Below, one piece after another: positions 1 to 7,829 of a stretch of 64,000 nt of DNA. A program made the translations under genes and the position numbers. The stretch spans positions 310,001-374,000 of the forward strand of contig NZ_CP082928.1 in assembly GCF_023517795.1 (NCBI RefSeq), written 5' to 3'. The notes below the pieces were generated by a model. The model saw only the letters and a program-made list of their open reading frames with translations, was not told the DNA's origin and did no database searches. The stretch comes from Pseudomonas fulva. Lineage in GTDB: Bacteria > Pseudomonadota > Gammaproteobacteria > Pseudomonadales > Pseudomonadaceae. The stretch's first letter is position 1. Every line of letters begins with the position of its first letter.

Positions 1-641
1 AAGCTCTCTACCGCTTCCTCGAAGCTCACGCCCATCTCGTCGGCGCGCTTTTTCATCATGCCGTCGGTCATGCCGGTTTCGATAAAGGCCGGCGCTACCG
101 TATTGCACAGCACGCCATGGGCGGCTTCCTTGTACGACAGGTTCTTGATGAAGGCCGCCAGCGCGGCCTTGGCCACGTTGTAGACGGCTTCGTCCCAATA
201 GGGCTGCACGGCGTTTTCCGAAGTGATGCAGACCAGCCGGCCCCAGCCGCGCCGACGCATGGCCGGCACGGTCGCGCGGGCGATACGCACGGCGGTGAAG
301 AAGTCGGTGTCCCAGGCTTCCTGGTAGTCGGCGTCGGTCAGCGCCAACGGGTCGCCCTTGGCACCGGTCACGCCAGCGGTGTGCACCACGATATCGACTT
401 GGCCAAAGCGTGCTTCGGCCTGGCGGACCAGGTCATCGACCTCGGCTTGCCGGGTCATGTCCGCGGCGATCAACAGCGGATCACCGGCCAGGCGGGCAGT
501 GGATTGCTGCAAGGCGTCCTGCTCGCGGTCGGTCAGCACCAGCTTCACGCCCTCTTCCGCCAGCAGGCGCGCGGTCGCCAGACCGATGCCGCCCGCCGCC
601 CCGGTGATCAGTGCCACACGGTCTTTCAAGCCCAGGTCCAT
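1..641 (-). CDS. Short-chain dehydrogenase/reductase, C-terminus cut by window edge
   Basis: Reading the minus strand from the ATG at 641 (preceded by AGAGGAGAA) gives an SDR-type Rossmann protein: an N-terminal ITGAAGGIG cofactor loop, a serine in the CITSEN stretch, and a YNVAK motif supplying the catalytic Tyr and Lys. About 213 residues are visible and the stop lies outside the window. The family does NAD(P)-dependent oxidation/reduction of alcohols or ketones. It resembles 3-oxoacyl-ACP reductase or hydroxybutyrate dehydrogenase-like SDRs, but the substrate cannot be assigned. A LysR regulator lies 151 bp upstream on the same strand and may control it. Confidence 0.9.
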   Translation of the reverse strand, partial: MDLGLKDRVALITGAAGGIGLATARLLAEEGVKLVLTDREQDALQQSTARLAGDPLLIAADMTRQAEVDDLVRQAEARFGQVDIVVHTAGVTGAKGDPLALTDADYQEAWDTDFFTAVRIARATVPAMRRRGWGRLVCITSENAVQPYWDEAVYNVAKAALAAFIKNLSYKEAAHGVLCNTVAPAFIETGMTDGMMKKRADEMGVSFEEAVES

Positions 642-792
642 CACGGTTCTCCTCTAGAACTACCAGCAGCGATGCGATGACGTGATCGCCCTTGGCCCGG
701 TGGCAACGTGGGCGCAGCGAACGCCTGCCTACCGGGGTTCAAAGTGGAAAGCGAGACGGCAGCGGGAGTTCAGGTAATTACCGGGATCGCGC

Positions 793-1731
793 TCAGGCAG
801 AGCAACCGAGGGCGGCGTTTCGCTCGCCGGCCAGTTCCCGCAATGTCTCGCAGCACCACTGCGCTGCCAGCGACAGGGGCAGCGTGGCGTTGCTGCAGAT
901 GCCCACGGACCCCCCGGGCTCGCGGATACCCAGGGCCAGCTCGGCCAGGTCGCCGTTCTGCAGGTCGAGGCGCACGGCATCGAGCGGTGCCACCCACACC
1001 GCGTCGCTCTGCTGCACGTAGCGGCGGCTGAGCGCCGGCGACAGGGTCTCCAGGCGCTGGCGTGGCTGGGGCACGCCGCATTGCACGAACAGGCTGTCGG
1101 CGTAACGGCGGATGGTGGTGCCAGCCAGCGGCAGCACCGCGGGGTAGTCGCCCAATTGGCTGAGACCGGCATCGCCCAGGGCCAGCAGCGGATGCCCGGG
1201 GCGCACCACCAGGCTCATCGACTCGCTGTACAGATGCTCGAAGGTCAGGCCCTGGATATCCGGGCTGTCGGTCATGCGCCCGACCACCAGGTCCAGTTCG
1301 CCGACACGCAGCTGCGCCAGCAGGTAGGCGCTGGGCCCGGTGGCGACGCTGACCACCAGGGCCGCATGACGCTGGTGCAGGCGCCGCACCACGTCGGGAA
1401 TCAACAAGCTCTCCACGGTGGACAGCACGCCGACGCGCACCTGCCCGGCATCATGTTCGCCACTGCGCAGGCTGTTCACGCCGTCGCGCAGCGCCTGCAC
1501 GCAAGGGCCGGCGTAGCGCATGAAGGCCAGCCCCGCCGAGGTCAGGCTGACGCCCGCCTTGCCGCGCTCGAACAGCGAGGCGTCGAGGATGGCCTCCAGC
1601 TCCTTGAGCGTCTTGGAGATGGCCGGCTGGCTGACGGCCAGGGCGTCGGCGGCCTTGGCGAAACTGCGCTGGCGGGCGATCTCGAGAAAGCAGGTGAGGT
1701 GGCGAAACTTGATGCGGGTGTCGAGGTTCAT
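793..1731 (-). CDS. LysR-family transcriptional regulator, PcaQ-like
   Basis: A 312-residue LysR protein. The N-terminus (MNLDTRIKFRHLTCFLEIAR) leads into a winged helix-turn-helix with AKAADALAVSQPAISKTLKE. A periplasmic-binding-protein-like effector domain follows from about residue 90. The RIKFRHL start and overall look resemble PcaQ/GbpR-type activators, which sense aromatic or sugar ligands; that subtype is inferred. I chose the ATG at 1731 rather than the longer frame to 1869, because family members begin just before the helix-turn-helix. It lies on the same strand as, and upstream of, the dehydrogenase at 1-641. Confidence 0.88.
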   Translation of the reverse strand: MNLDTRIKFRHLTCFLEIARQRSFAKAADALAVSQPAISKTLKELEAILDASLFERGKAGVSLTSAGLAFMRYAGPCVQALRDGVNSLRSGEHDAGQVRVGVLSTVESLLIPDVVRRLHQRHAALVVSVATGPSAYLLAQLRVGELDLVVGRMTDSPDIQGLTFEHLYSESMSLVVRPGHPLLALGDAGLSQLGDYPAVLPLAGTTIRRYADSLFVQCGVPQPRQRLETLSPALSRRYVQQSDAVWVAPLDAVRLDLQNGDLAELALGIREPGGSVGICSNATLPLSLAAQWCCETLRELAGERNAALGCSA

Positions 1732-2482
1732 GGCCGGAACACGTTGATTGGGGCGCGGCCACAGTAGCAGAACCCCACGGCCGCTGCCGGCCCGCCGCGG
1801 GCCGTTCGCGATCTGCAACACCGTGCCCGTTTCAGCGGCGGACCAACGACCTGCTCCGCAGCCGGGCAACCTGGCAAAAACCCTGCACCTGAAAGCCTTC
1901 CGGCGTACCTGCGAGATGCTGCCGCAAGTATCTGGGCCTGGGCGATACTTTTACTTTCGCCATGAAATATCGAACGGCAGGTCGATCAATAAAAAACAGC
2001 GAACTTTATGGGTTGTTCGAACGATCAATATAAATGCAACTTCGCGCCTGCTTAGTTGCGCTGTTAGCTGTAAAGGAGTTGTCCAGGTTTTGTACAACCG
2101 GACTAACAGCGGCAAATATGACCGCTCGTCGCCTCGCTTCGGCACAAACAGCCGAAAGCCCCTCCCAGAGATCTTCCAGAGCAGTGCGAACCTGGCCCGC
2201 AAACCGCCCAACACAGTCGAAACCCCGCTACTTGACCGGCATCGGCAGCGAAAACCTGCTGCTTCCCATTAGTTCCGTACTGGCCAGTGGTGGCACCGAA
2301 AATAGTCGAAACTTCTTATTCGCGGGCTGGGTCATCAACTACGTGGGAATTAATCACCAGCAAGCAGCTTTTCCTCCTGCCCCGACACGGCAATCAACTG
2401 GAAAGACAGGGCGGCATATTCCCGTCGGCGCGCAAGCTAACGAAACATTACGGGTCAAGGACAGAATCGAGCGGAGGATGGT
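1732..2482. promoter_or_regulatory. Long leader/intergenic region upstream of the glgA operon
   Basis: This 751-bp gap lies between a minus-strand regulator and the plus-strand glgA operon and holds no convincing gene. The part from about 1950 to 2120 is clearly more AT-rich than its surroundings. It contains the direct repeat CGATCAATA at 1983-1991 and 2022-2030, and the palindrome GTTCGAAC at 2015-2022. I see no clear sigma-70 promoter pair. Short frames here do not resemble proteins. It probably carries the promoter and operators of the ten-gene operon that starts at 2483. Confidence 0.5.
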
Positions 2483-4021
2483 ATGGGAAACGCTGTTGCA
2501 GCAACACGGTTTGACCAGTCGGTCTCAGTAGAAACACCCCTCAAGCCACACAACACAATTACCAATCTGCACGCGGTCAAGAAGAAGATCCTCTTCGTCA
2601 GCCCCGAGCTGGCCGACCTCATCAAGGTGGGCGGCCTGGGTGACGTGTCCGCGTCGCTGCCACGGGCGATGAACGCGGATCACGACGTCCGGGTGCTGAT
2701 CCCTGGCTACCGCCAGGTGCTGCAGAGCGGTCACGCGATTCGTGACGTTGGCAGCGTGCCGGGCCATGCCGCCCTGCCCCCCGCGCGCATTGGCTGCATG
2801 ACCCTGCCGGACGGCCTGATCGTCTACGTGCTGATCTGCCCCGAACTGTTCGACCGTGATGGCACGCCCTACGCCGACGCCCATGGCCGCGACTGGCAGG
2901 ACAACCACATCCGCTTCGCCAGCCTAGGCCTGGCAGCCGCCGAAATCGCCGCCGGCACCGCCTGCCTGAGCTGGTGCCCGGAAGTGGTCCACGCCAATGA
3001 CTGGCCAGCCGCCCTGGCCCCGGCCTACATGAGCTGGCGAGGCCTGCAGACCCCCACCGTGTTCACCATCCACAACCTCGCCTACCAGGGCCTGTGCAGC
3101 CTGGAATGCAGCCCGGAGCTGGGCTTGCCGTCGTCGGCCTGTGGCCACCAGGGCATGGAGTTCTATGGCCGCCTGTCGTTTCTCAAGGCCGGCCTGGTGT
3201 ACTCCGACCACGTCACCACGGTGAGCGCCAATTACGCCCGCGAGATCACCACCCCCGAATTCGGCTGCGGCCTGGAAGGCATGCTGCAGTTCAAGGTGCA
3301 GCTCAACCAGCTCAGCGGCATTCCCAACGGCATCGACGACAGCTGGGACTCGGTCAACGACCCGCACCTGGTCCAGGGCTTCGATGCCCACGACTGGGAA
3401 GGCAAACGGGTAAACACCCGCCACGTCGAGCAGATGTTCAGCCTGGAGCAGAGCGACGGCCCGCTGTTCGCCGTGGTATCGCGCCTGGTGCAGCAGAAAG
3501 GCATCGACATGACCCTGGAGATCGCCGACACCATCGTCGCCGAGGGCGGTCGCATCGCCATCATCGGCCGCGGTGAGGAGCACCTCGAGGAAGCCGTTCG
3601 CGAACTGGCTCGCCGTCACCCCGGCAAGGTCGGCGCCAACGTCGGCTTCAACGAGGCGGACGCGCGCTGCATGTTCGCCGGCAGCGATTTCCTGCTGATG
3701 CCCTCGCGTTTCGAGCCCTGCGGCCTGAGCCAGATGTACGCCCAGCGCTTCGGTTCGCTGCCGATCGCCCGCGCCACCGGTGGCCTGGCCGACACCATCG
3801 AAGATGGCGTCAACGGCTTCCTGTTCGACGAGCCGAGCACCGACAGCTACCTGGCCGCCGTACGACGCGCCATGGCCATTTACCGTAACCCGGAACTGCT
3901 CAACGCCATGCGCGCCCACGCCATGGCCGCGCCGCTGTACTGGACGCAGTCCGTGGAACCCTATGCCGCGCTGTATCGCAAGCTGCTGGCCGCAAAGAAA
4001 TCGGGTGGGAAACTGGTCTGA
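2483..4021 (+). CDS. glgA: Glycogen (alpha-1,4-glucan) synthase GlgA
   Basis: GT5-family, GT-B fold glucan synthase of 512 residues that transfers glucose from a nucleotide sugar to the growing alpha-1,4-glucan end. The nucleotide-sugar binding motif KVGGLGDV is at residues 48-55. The C-terminal donor-site motif MPSRFEPCGLSQMYAQRFG and the following ATGGLADT are intact. About 30 residues precede the usual KKKILFVSPE start. The ATG at 2483 follows GGAGG by 5 nt. The gene heads a ten-gene operon, and its TGA shares one base with the treZ ATG. No glgC (ADP-glucose pyrophosphorylase) is present in the window. Confidence 0.97.
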   Translation: MGNAVAATRFDQSVSVETPLKPHNTITNLHAVKKKILFVSPELADLIKVGGLGDVSASLPRAMNADHDVRVLIPGYRQVLQSGHAIRDVGSVPGHAALPPARIGCMTLPDGLIVYVLICPELFDRDGTPYADAHGRDWQDNHIRFASLGLAAAEIAAGTACLSWCPEVVHANDWPAALAPAYMSWRGLQTPTVFTIHNLAYQGLCSLECSPELGLPSSACGHQGMEFYGRLSFLKAGLVYSDHVTTVSANYAREITTPEFGCGLEGMLQFKVQLNQLSGIPNGIDDSWDSVNDPHLVQGFDAHDWEGKRVNTRHVEQMFSLEQSDGPLFAVVSRLVQQKGIDMTLEIADTIVAEGGRIAIIGRGEEHLEEAVRELARRHPGKVGANVGFNEADARCMFAGSDFLLMPSRFEPCGLSQMYAQRFGSLPIARATGGLADTIEDGVNGFLFDEPSTDSYLAAVRRAMAIYRNPELLNAMRAHAMAAPLYWTQSVEPYAALYRKLLAAKKSGGKLV

Positions 4022-5754
4022 TGCCTGAAGCAAAACAGAGACACGGTGCCTGGCCGGACGACAGCGGCCACACCCACTTTTCCCTGTGGGCGCCGGACGC
4101 CAAGCGCGTCGACGTGAAGCTTGGTGACGCCCGGCATGCAATGACCGCCGGCGAAGACGGCTGGTACGGCGTCACCCTGCCGGTGACGGCAGGTACCGAT
4201 TACCACTATCTGATCGATGGCCACCTGCAGGTGCCTGACCCTGCCTCGCGCTGGCAGGCCAATGACGTTCACGGCCCAAGCCGCGTCGCCGATCCGCACC
4301 GCTATCAATGGCGCAGCAATGCCTGGCAGGGCCGCCCCTGGCAGGAAACCGTGCTCTACGAAGTGCACGTTGGCACCCTGGGCGGCTACCAGGCCATCGA
4401 GGCGCGCCTGCAGGAACTCGCCGACCTCGGCGTCACCGCCATCGAACTGATGCCCCTGGGCGAGTTTCCCGGTGGCCGCAACTGGGGTTACGACGGCGTC
4501 CTGCCCTTCGCCCCGGACTCGTCCTACGGTACCCCCGACCAACTGCGCGGGCTGATCGACCGCGCCCATGAGCTGGGCCTGATGGTATTCATCGACGTGG
4601 TGTACAACCACTTCGGCCCCGACGGCAATTACCTGGGCCAGTACGCCAGCGACTTCTTCCGCGAAGACGTGCACACGCCCTGGGGCCCGGCCATCGATTT
4701 CCGCCGCCGCCAGGTGCGCGACTACTTCCTCGACAACGCCCTGATGTGGGTACAGGACTACCGCGTCGACGGCCTGCGCTTCGATGCCGTGCACGCCATC
4801 AGCGAACGCGACTTCCTGCTCGAACTGGCCGAGCGGCTGCACGCCGCCATTCCCGCCGCGCGCCATCTGCACCTGGTGCTGGAAAACGAACACAACGACG
4901 CCGAACTGCTGCAACAGGGCTTCGTCGCCCAGTGGAACGACGACGGCCACAACGTGCTGCACCACCTGCTGACCGGTGAACACGAAGGCTATTACGCCGA
5001 CTTCGCCGAGGACGCCACCGGCAAGCTGGCCCGTTGCCTGCGCGAAGGCTTCATCTACCAGGGCGAGACCACTCGGCATGGCACCGCCCGCGGCAGCAGC
5101 AGCGGCCACCTGCCGCCCAGCGCCTTCGTATTGTTCCTGCAGAACCACGACCAGGTGGGCAACCGCGCGGTCGGTGAGCGTCTGCGCAGCCTCGCCGATG
5201 ACGAGGCGCTGAAGAGCGCCACCGCCCTGCTGCTGCTCAGCCCGATGATTCCGCTGTTGTTCATGGGCGAGGAATGGGGCAGCGAACAGCCGTTCCAGTT
5301 CTTCACCTCCCACAACGACGAACTCGGCGAAGCGGTACGCAAGGGTCGCCAGAACGAATTCAAGGACTTCTCCAAGTTTTCCGGCCAGGCCATTCCGGCC
5401 CCCAACGAAGCCAGCACCTTCGAAACCTCGAAGCCCGATCATCACAACCGCGACACGGCAGACGGCAAGGCCTGGCAAGCCTTCTACCGCGAGCTGCTGA
5501 GCCTGCGCCACCAGCACATCGTGCCGCGTCTGCCCGGTAGCCAGGCCCTGGAAAGCCGCGTACTCGGTGAAGCCGCGGTGGCCGCCAGCTGGCAGCTTGG
5601 CGATGGCCAGGTGCTGCATATCGCCCTGAACCTGGGGCGTGAGCCGGTCGAAGCCCAGGTGCCCCAAGGCGCCCGTGCCTTGTTCAGCTATCGCGCCGAG
5701 GGCGATCGGCTGCCGGCGCACAGCGTGCGGGTTCTGCTGGAGGGCGCGCCATGA
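4021..5754 (+). CDS. treZ: Malto-oligosyltrehalose trehalohydrolase TreZ
   Basis: GH13 enzyme of 577 residues that releases trehalose from the maltooligosyl-trehalose made by TreY. An N-terminal immunoglobulin-like domain (residues about 15-95) precedes the TIM barrel. GLRFDAVHAI supplies the likely nucleophile Asp255, LVLENE the acid Glu288, and FLQNHDQVGN the conserved transition-state Asp. Length is typical of the family. It overlaps glgA by 1 bp (TGATG) and malQ by 4 bp (ATGA), so it is translationally coupled on both sides. Cytoplasmic. Confidence 0.97.
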   Translation: MPEAKQRHGAWPDDSGHTHFSLWAPDAKRVDVKLGDARHAMTAGEDGWYGVTLPVTAGTDYHYLIDGHLQVPDPASRWQANDVHGPSRVADPHRYQWRSNAWQGRPWQETVLYEVHVGTLGGYQAIEARLQELADLGVTAIELMPLGEFPGGRNWGYDGVLPFAPDSSYGTPDQLRGLIDRAHELGLMVFIDVVYNHFGPDGNYLGQYASDFFREDVHTPWGPAIDFRRRQVRDYFLDNALMWVQDYRVDGLRFDAVHAISERDFLLELAERLHAAIPAARHLHLVLENEHNDAELLQQGFVAQWNDDGHNVLHHLLTGEHEGYYADFAEDATGKLARCLREGFIYQGETTRHGTARGSSSGHLPPSAFVLFLQNHDQVGNRAVGERLRSLADDEALKSATALLLLSPMIPLLFMGEEWGSEQPFQFFTSHNDELGEAVRKGRQNEFKDFSKFSGQAIPAPNEASTFETSKPDHHNRDTADGKAWQAFYRELLSLRHQHIVPRLPGSQALESRVLGEAAVAASWQLGDGQVLHIALNLGREPVEAQVPQGARALFSYRAEGDRLPAHSVRVLLEGAP

Positions 5755-7829
5755 GCGATGCACGCCTGGCAGAACTGAGCAAGGCCGCGGGTCTGAGCGT
5801 CGACTGGGTCGACGCCGACGGCAACGCCCAATCGGTCAAACCCGAACACCAGCGCTGCCTGCTCGAGGCCCTCGGTTATCCAGCCGCGGATGATGAGCAG
5901 ATCGAAGCCAGCCTGGCGCGGCTGCAGGACCGCCAGAACAACCTGGCCCTCGGCCCGCTGGTCACCCTCGACCAGCAACAGGCCCTGGACCTGACCCGCT
6001 ACTTCCCGCCGGGCACCCCGTTCGAGATTCAGCTCGAAGACGGCGAACGCCTGGAAGGCCGGCTGGACGACAGTGGCAGCCTGCCGGTGATCGCCACCAC
6101 CGGTTACCACCAGCTGCGCATTGCCGGTGGCGAAGTGACCCTGGCCGTGGCGCCTGCCGCTGGCCCGAGCGTCGCCGAACTGGCGGGCCGTGCGGACGCC
6201 AAGATCTGGGGTCTCAGTGCCCAGCTGTATTCATTGCGCCGCCCGGGCGATGGCGGCCTGGGCGATACCCAGGCACTGGAATCCCTGGTGCGCAGCGCGG
6301 CCGCCCGTGGCGCCGACGCCGTGGCGATCAGCCCGATGCACGCCATGTTCAGCGCCAATTTGCACACCTATAGCCCCTATTCCCCCTCCAGCCGCCTGTT
6401 CTTCAACGTGCTGCATGCCGCCCCGGCCAGCGTGCTTGGTGAGGCGGCCGTGCAGCAGGCGATTCGCACCTGCGGCCTGGGCGAGGAGCTGGCGCGCCTG
6501 GAAAGCCTGGAGCTGATCGACTGGCCGGGCGTGGCCCGTGCACGGATGCAGATCCTGCGTCAGCTGCATGCCGATTTCGCTGCCAGCCTTCACCCGCTGC
6601 AGGCTGATTTCGAGGCGTTCCGCCAGGCTGGCGGCGATGCCCTGCGCCAGCACTGCCGTTTCGAGGCCTTGCGCGGTTTCATGGACCTCAACGGCCTGCC
6701 GGTGGACTGGCGCGCCTGGCCCGAGCAGTACCGCGACCCGGCCAGCGAGGCGGTGGAGCAATTCTGCGAAGGTCACGGGCACGAGATCGAATTCCACGCC
6801 TTCGCCCAATGGCTGATCGCCCGCTGCCTGCACGGTGCCCAGAATGCCGCCCGCGATGCCGGCATGGCGGTCGGCCTGATCGCCGACCTGGCGGTGGGCG
6901 CCGACGCGTCCGGCAGCCAGGCCTGGGGTCGCCAGGCCGAACTGCTGCAGTCGGTCAGCGTCGGCGCGCCGCCGGACATCCTCAACCGCTCGGGGCAGAA
7001 CTGGGGCGTCTCGGCATTCTCGCCCCAGGGCCTGCAGGAGAATGGCTTTCGCGCCTACATCGAAATGCTGCGCGCCAACCTGGCCCACGCCGGCGGCATG
7101 CGCATCGATCACGTGATGACCATGCGCCGCCTCTGGGTGATACCCGAGGGCCAGGATTCGTCCGCCGGCGCCTACCTCAACTACCCGTCCCAGGACCTGC
7201 TGCGCCTGCTGTGCCTGGAAGCCGAGCGCCACCGTGCGCTGATCATCGGCGAGGACCTGGGCACGGTGCCCGACGGCCTGCGCGAAGAGCTGGCGGCGCG
7301 CAACATTCTCGGCATGCGGGTGTTGCTGTTCGAACAGAGCAATGGCCGCTTCCATGCGCCGGCCGACTGGCCACGCGATGCCCTGGCCACCACCACCACC
7401 CATGATCTGCCGAGCATTCGCGGCTGGCTCGCCTCCCGCGACATTCATTGGCGCCAGGCTGCGGGCCACCGCAGCGACGACTACACCAATCAGGATCACC
7501 AATTGCGCGCCCAAGAGACCCGAGCACTGCACCAGGCCCTGCACGAGCATGGCCACGCCACCGCCGACCAGATGGACGACGGCCAGCAGCTGGACGCCAG
7601 CATCGCCTTCATCGGCAGCACCCCCGCACCGCTGGTACTGCTGCCACTGGAAGACGCCATGGCCGCCAGCGAGCAGCCCAACCTGCCCGGCCCCGGTGAC
7701 GAACACCCGAACTGGCGCCGCCGCTGGGCCATCGAGGCGGCCAGCATGCTCGACGCACCAGCCGTCGCGCACCGCCTGCAACGCCTGCAGTGGGCCCGCA
7801 ACCTGGCCGAGGGCCTTGGCCATGACTGA
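5751..7829 (+). CDS. malQ: 4-alpha-glucanotransferase (amylomaltase) MalQ
   Basis: GH77 enzyme of 692 residues that disproportionates malto-oligosaccharides by moving glucan segments between chains. The barrel carries MRIDHVMTMRRLW with nucleophile Asp453, GEDLGTVPDGLREEL with acid/base Glu501, and TTTHDLPSIRGW with the third conserved Asp. The N-terminal about 140 residues form the extra domain seen in proteobacterial MalQ. It starts inside the treZ stop (ATGA) and its own stop lies 8 bp into treY. Here it probably recycles short chains released by GlgX or TreY/TreZ. Confidence 0.96.
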   Translation: MSDARLAELSKAAGLSVDWVDADGNAQSVKPEHQRCLLEALGYPAADDEQIEASLARLQDRQNNLALGPLVTLDQQQALDLTRYFPPGTPFEIQLEDGERLEGRLDDSGSLPVIATTGYHQLRIAGGEVTLAVAPAAGPSVAELAGRADAKIWGLSAQLYSLRRPGDGGLGDTQALESLVRSAAARGADAVAISPMHAMFSANLHTYSPYSPSSRLFFNVLHAAPASVLGEAAVQQAIRTCGLGEELARLESLELIDWPGVARARMQILRQLHADFAASLHPLQADFEAFRQAGGDALRQHCRFEALRGFMDLNGLPVDWRAWPEQYRDPASEAVEQFCEGHGHEIEFHAFAQWLIARCLHGAQNAARDAGMAVGLIADLAVGADASGSQAWGRQAELLQSVSVGAPPDILNRSGQNWGVSAFSPQGLQENGFRAYIEMLRANLAHAGGMRIDHVMTMRRLWVIPEGQDSSAGAYLNYPSQDLLRLLCLEAERHRALIIGEDLGTVPDGLREELAARNILGMRVLLFEQSNGRFHAPADWPRDALATTTTHDLPSIRGWLASRDIHWRQAAGHRSDDYTNQDHQLRAQETRALHQALHEHGHATADQMDDGQQLDASIAFIGSTPAPLVLLPLEDAMAASEQPNLPGPGDEHPNWRRRWAIEAASMLDAPAVAHRLQRLQWARNLAEGLGHD

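Noticed and set aside
2034..2531. Small frames upstream of glgA
   Set aside because: Overlapping in several frames, without ribosome sites or protein-like composition.
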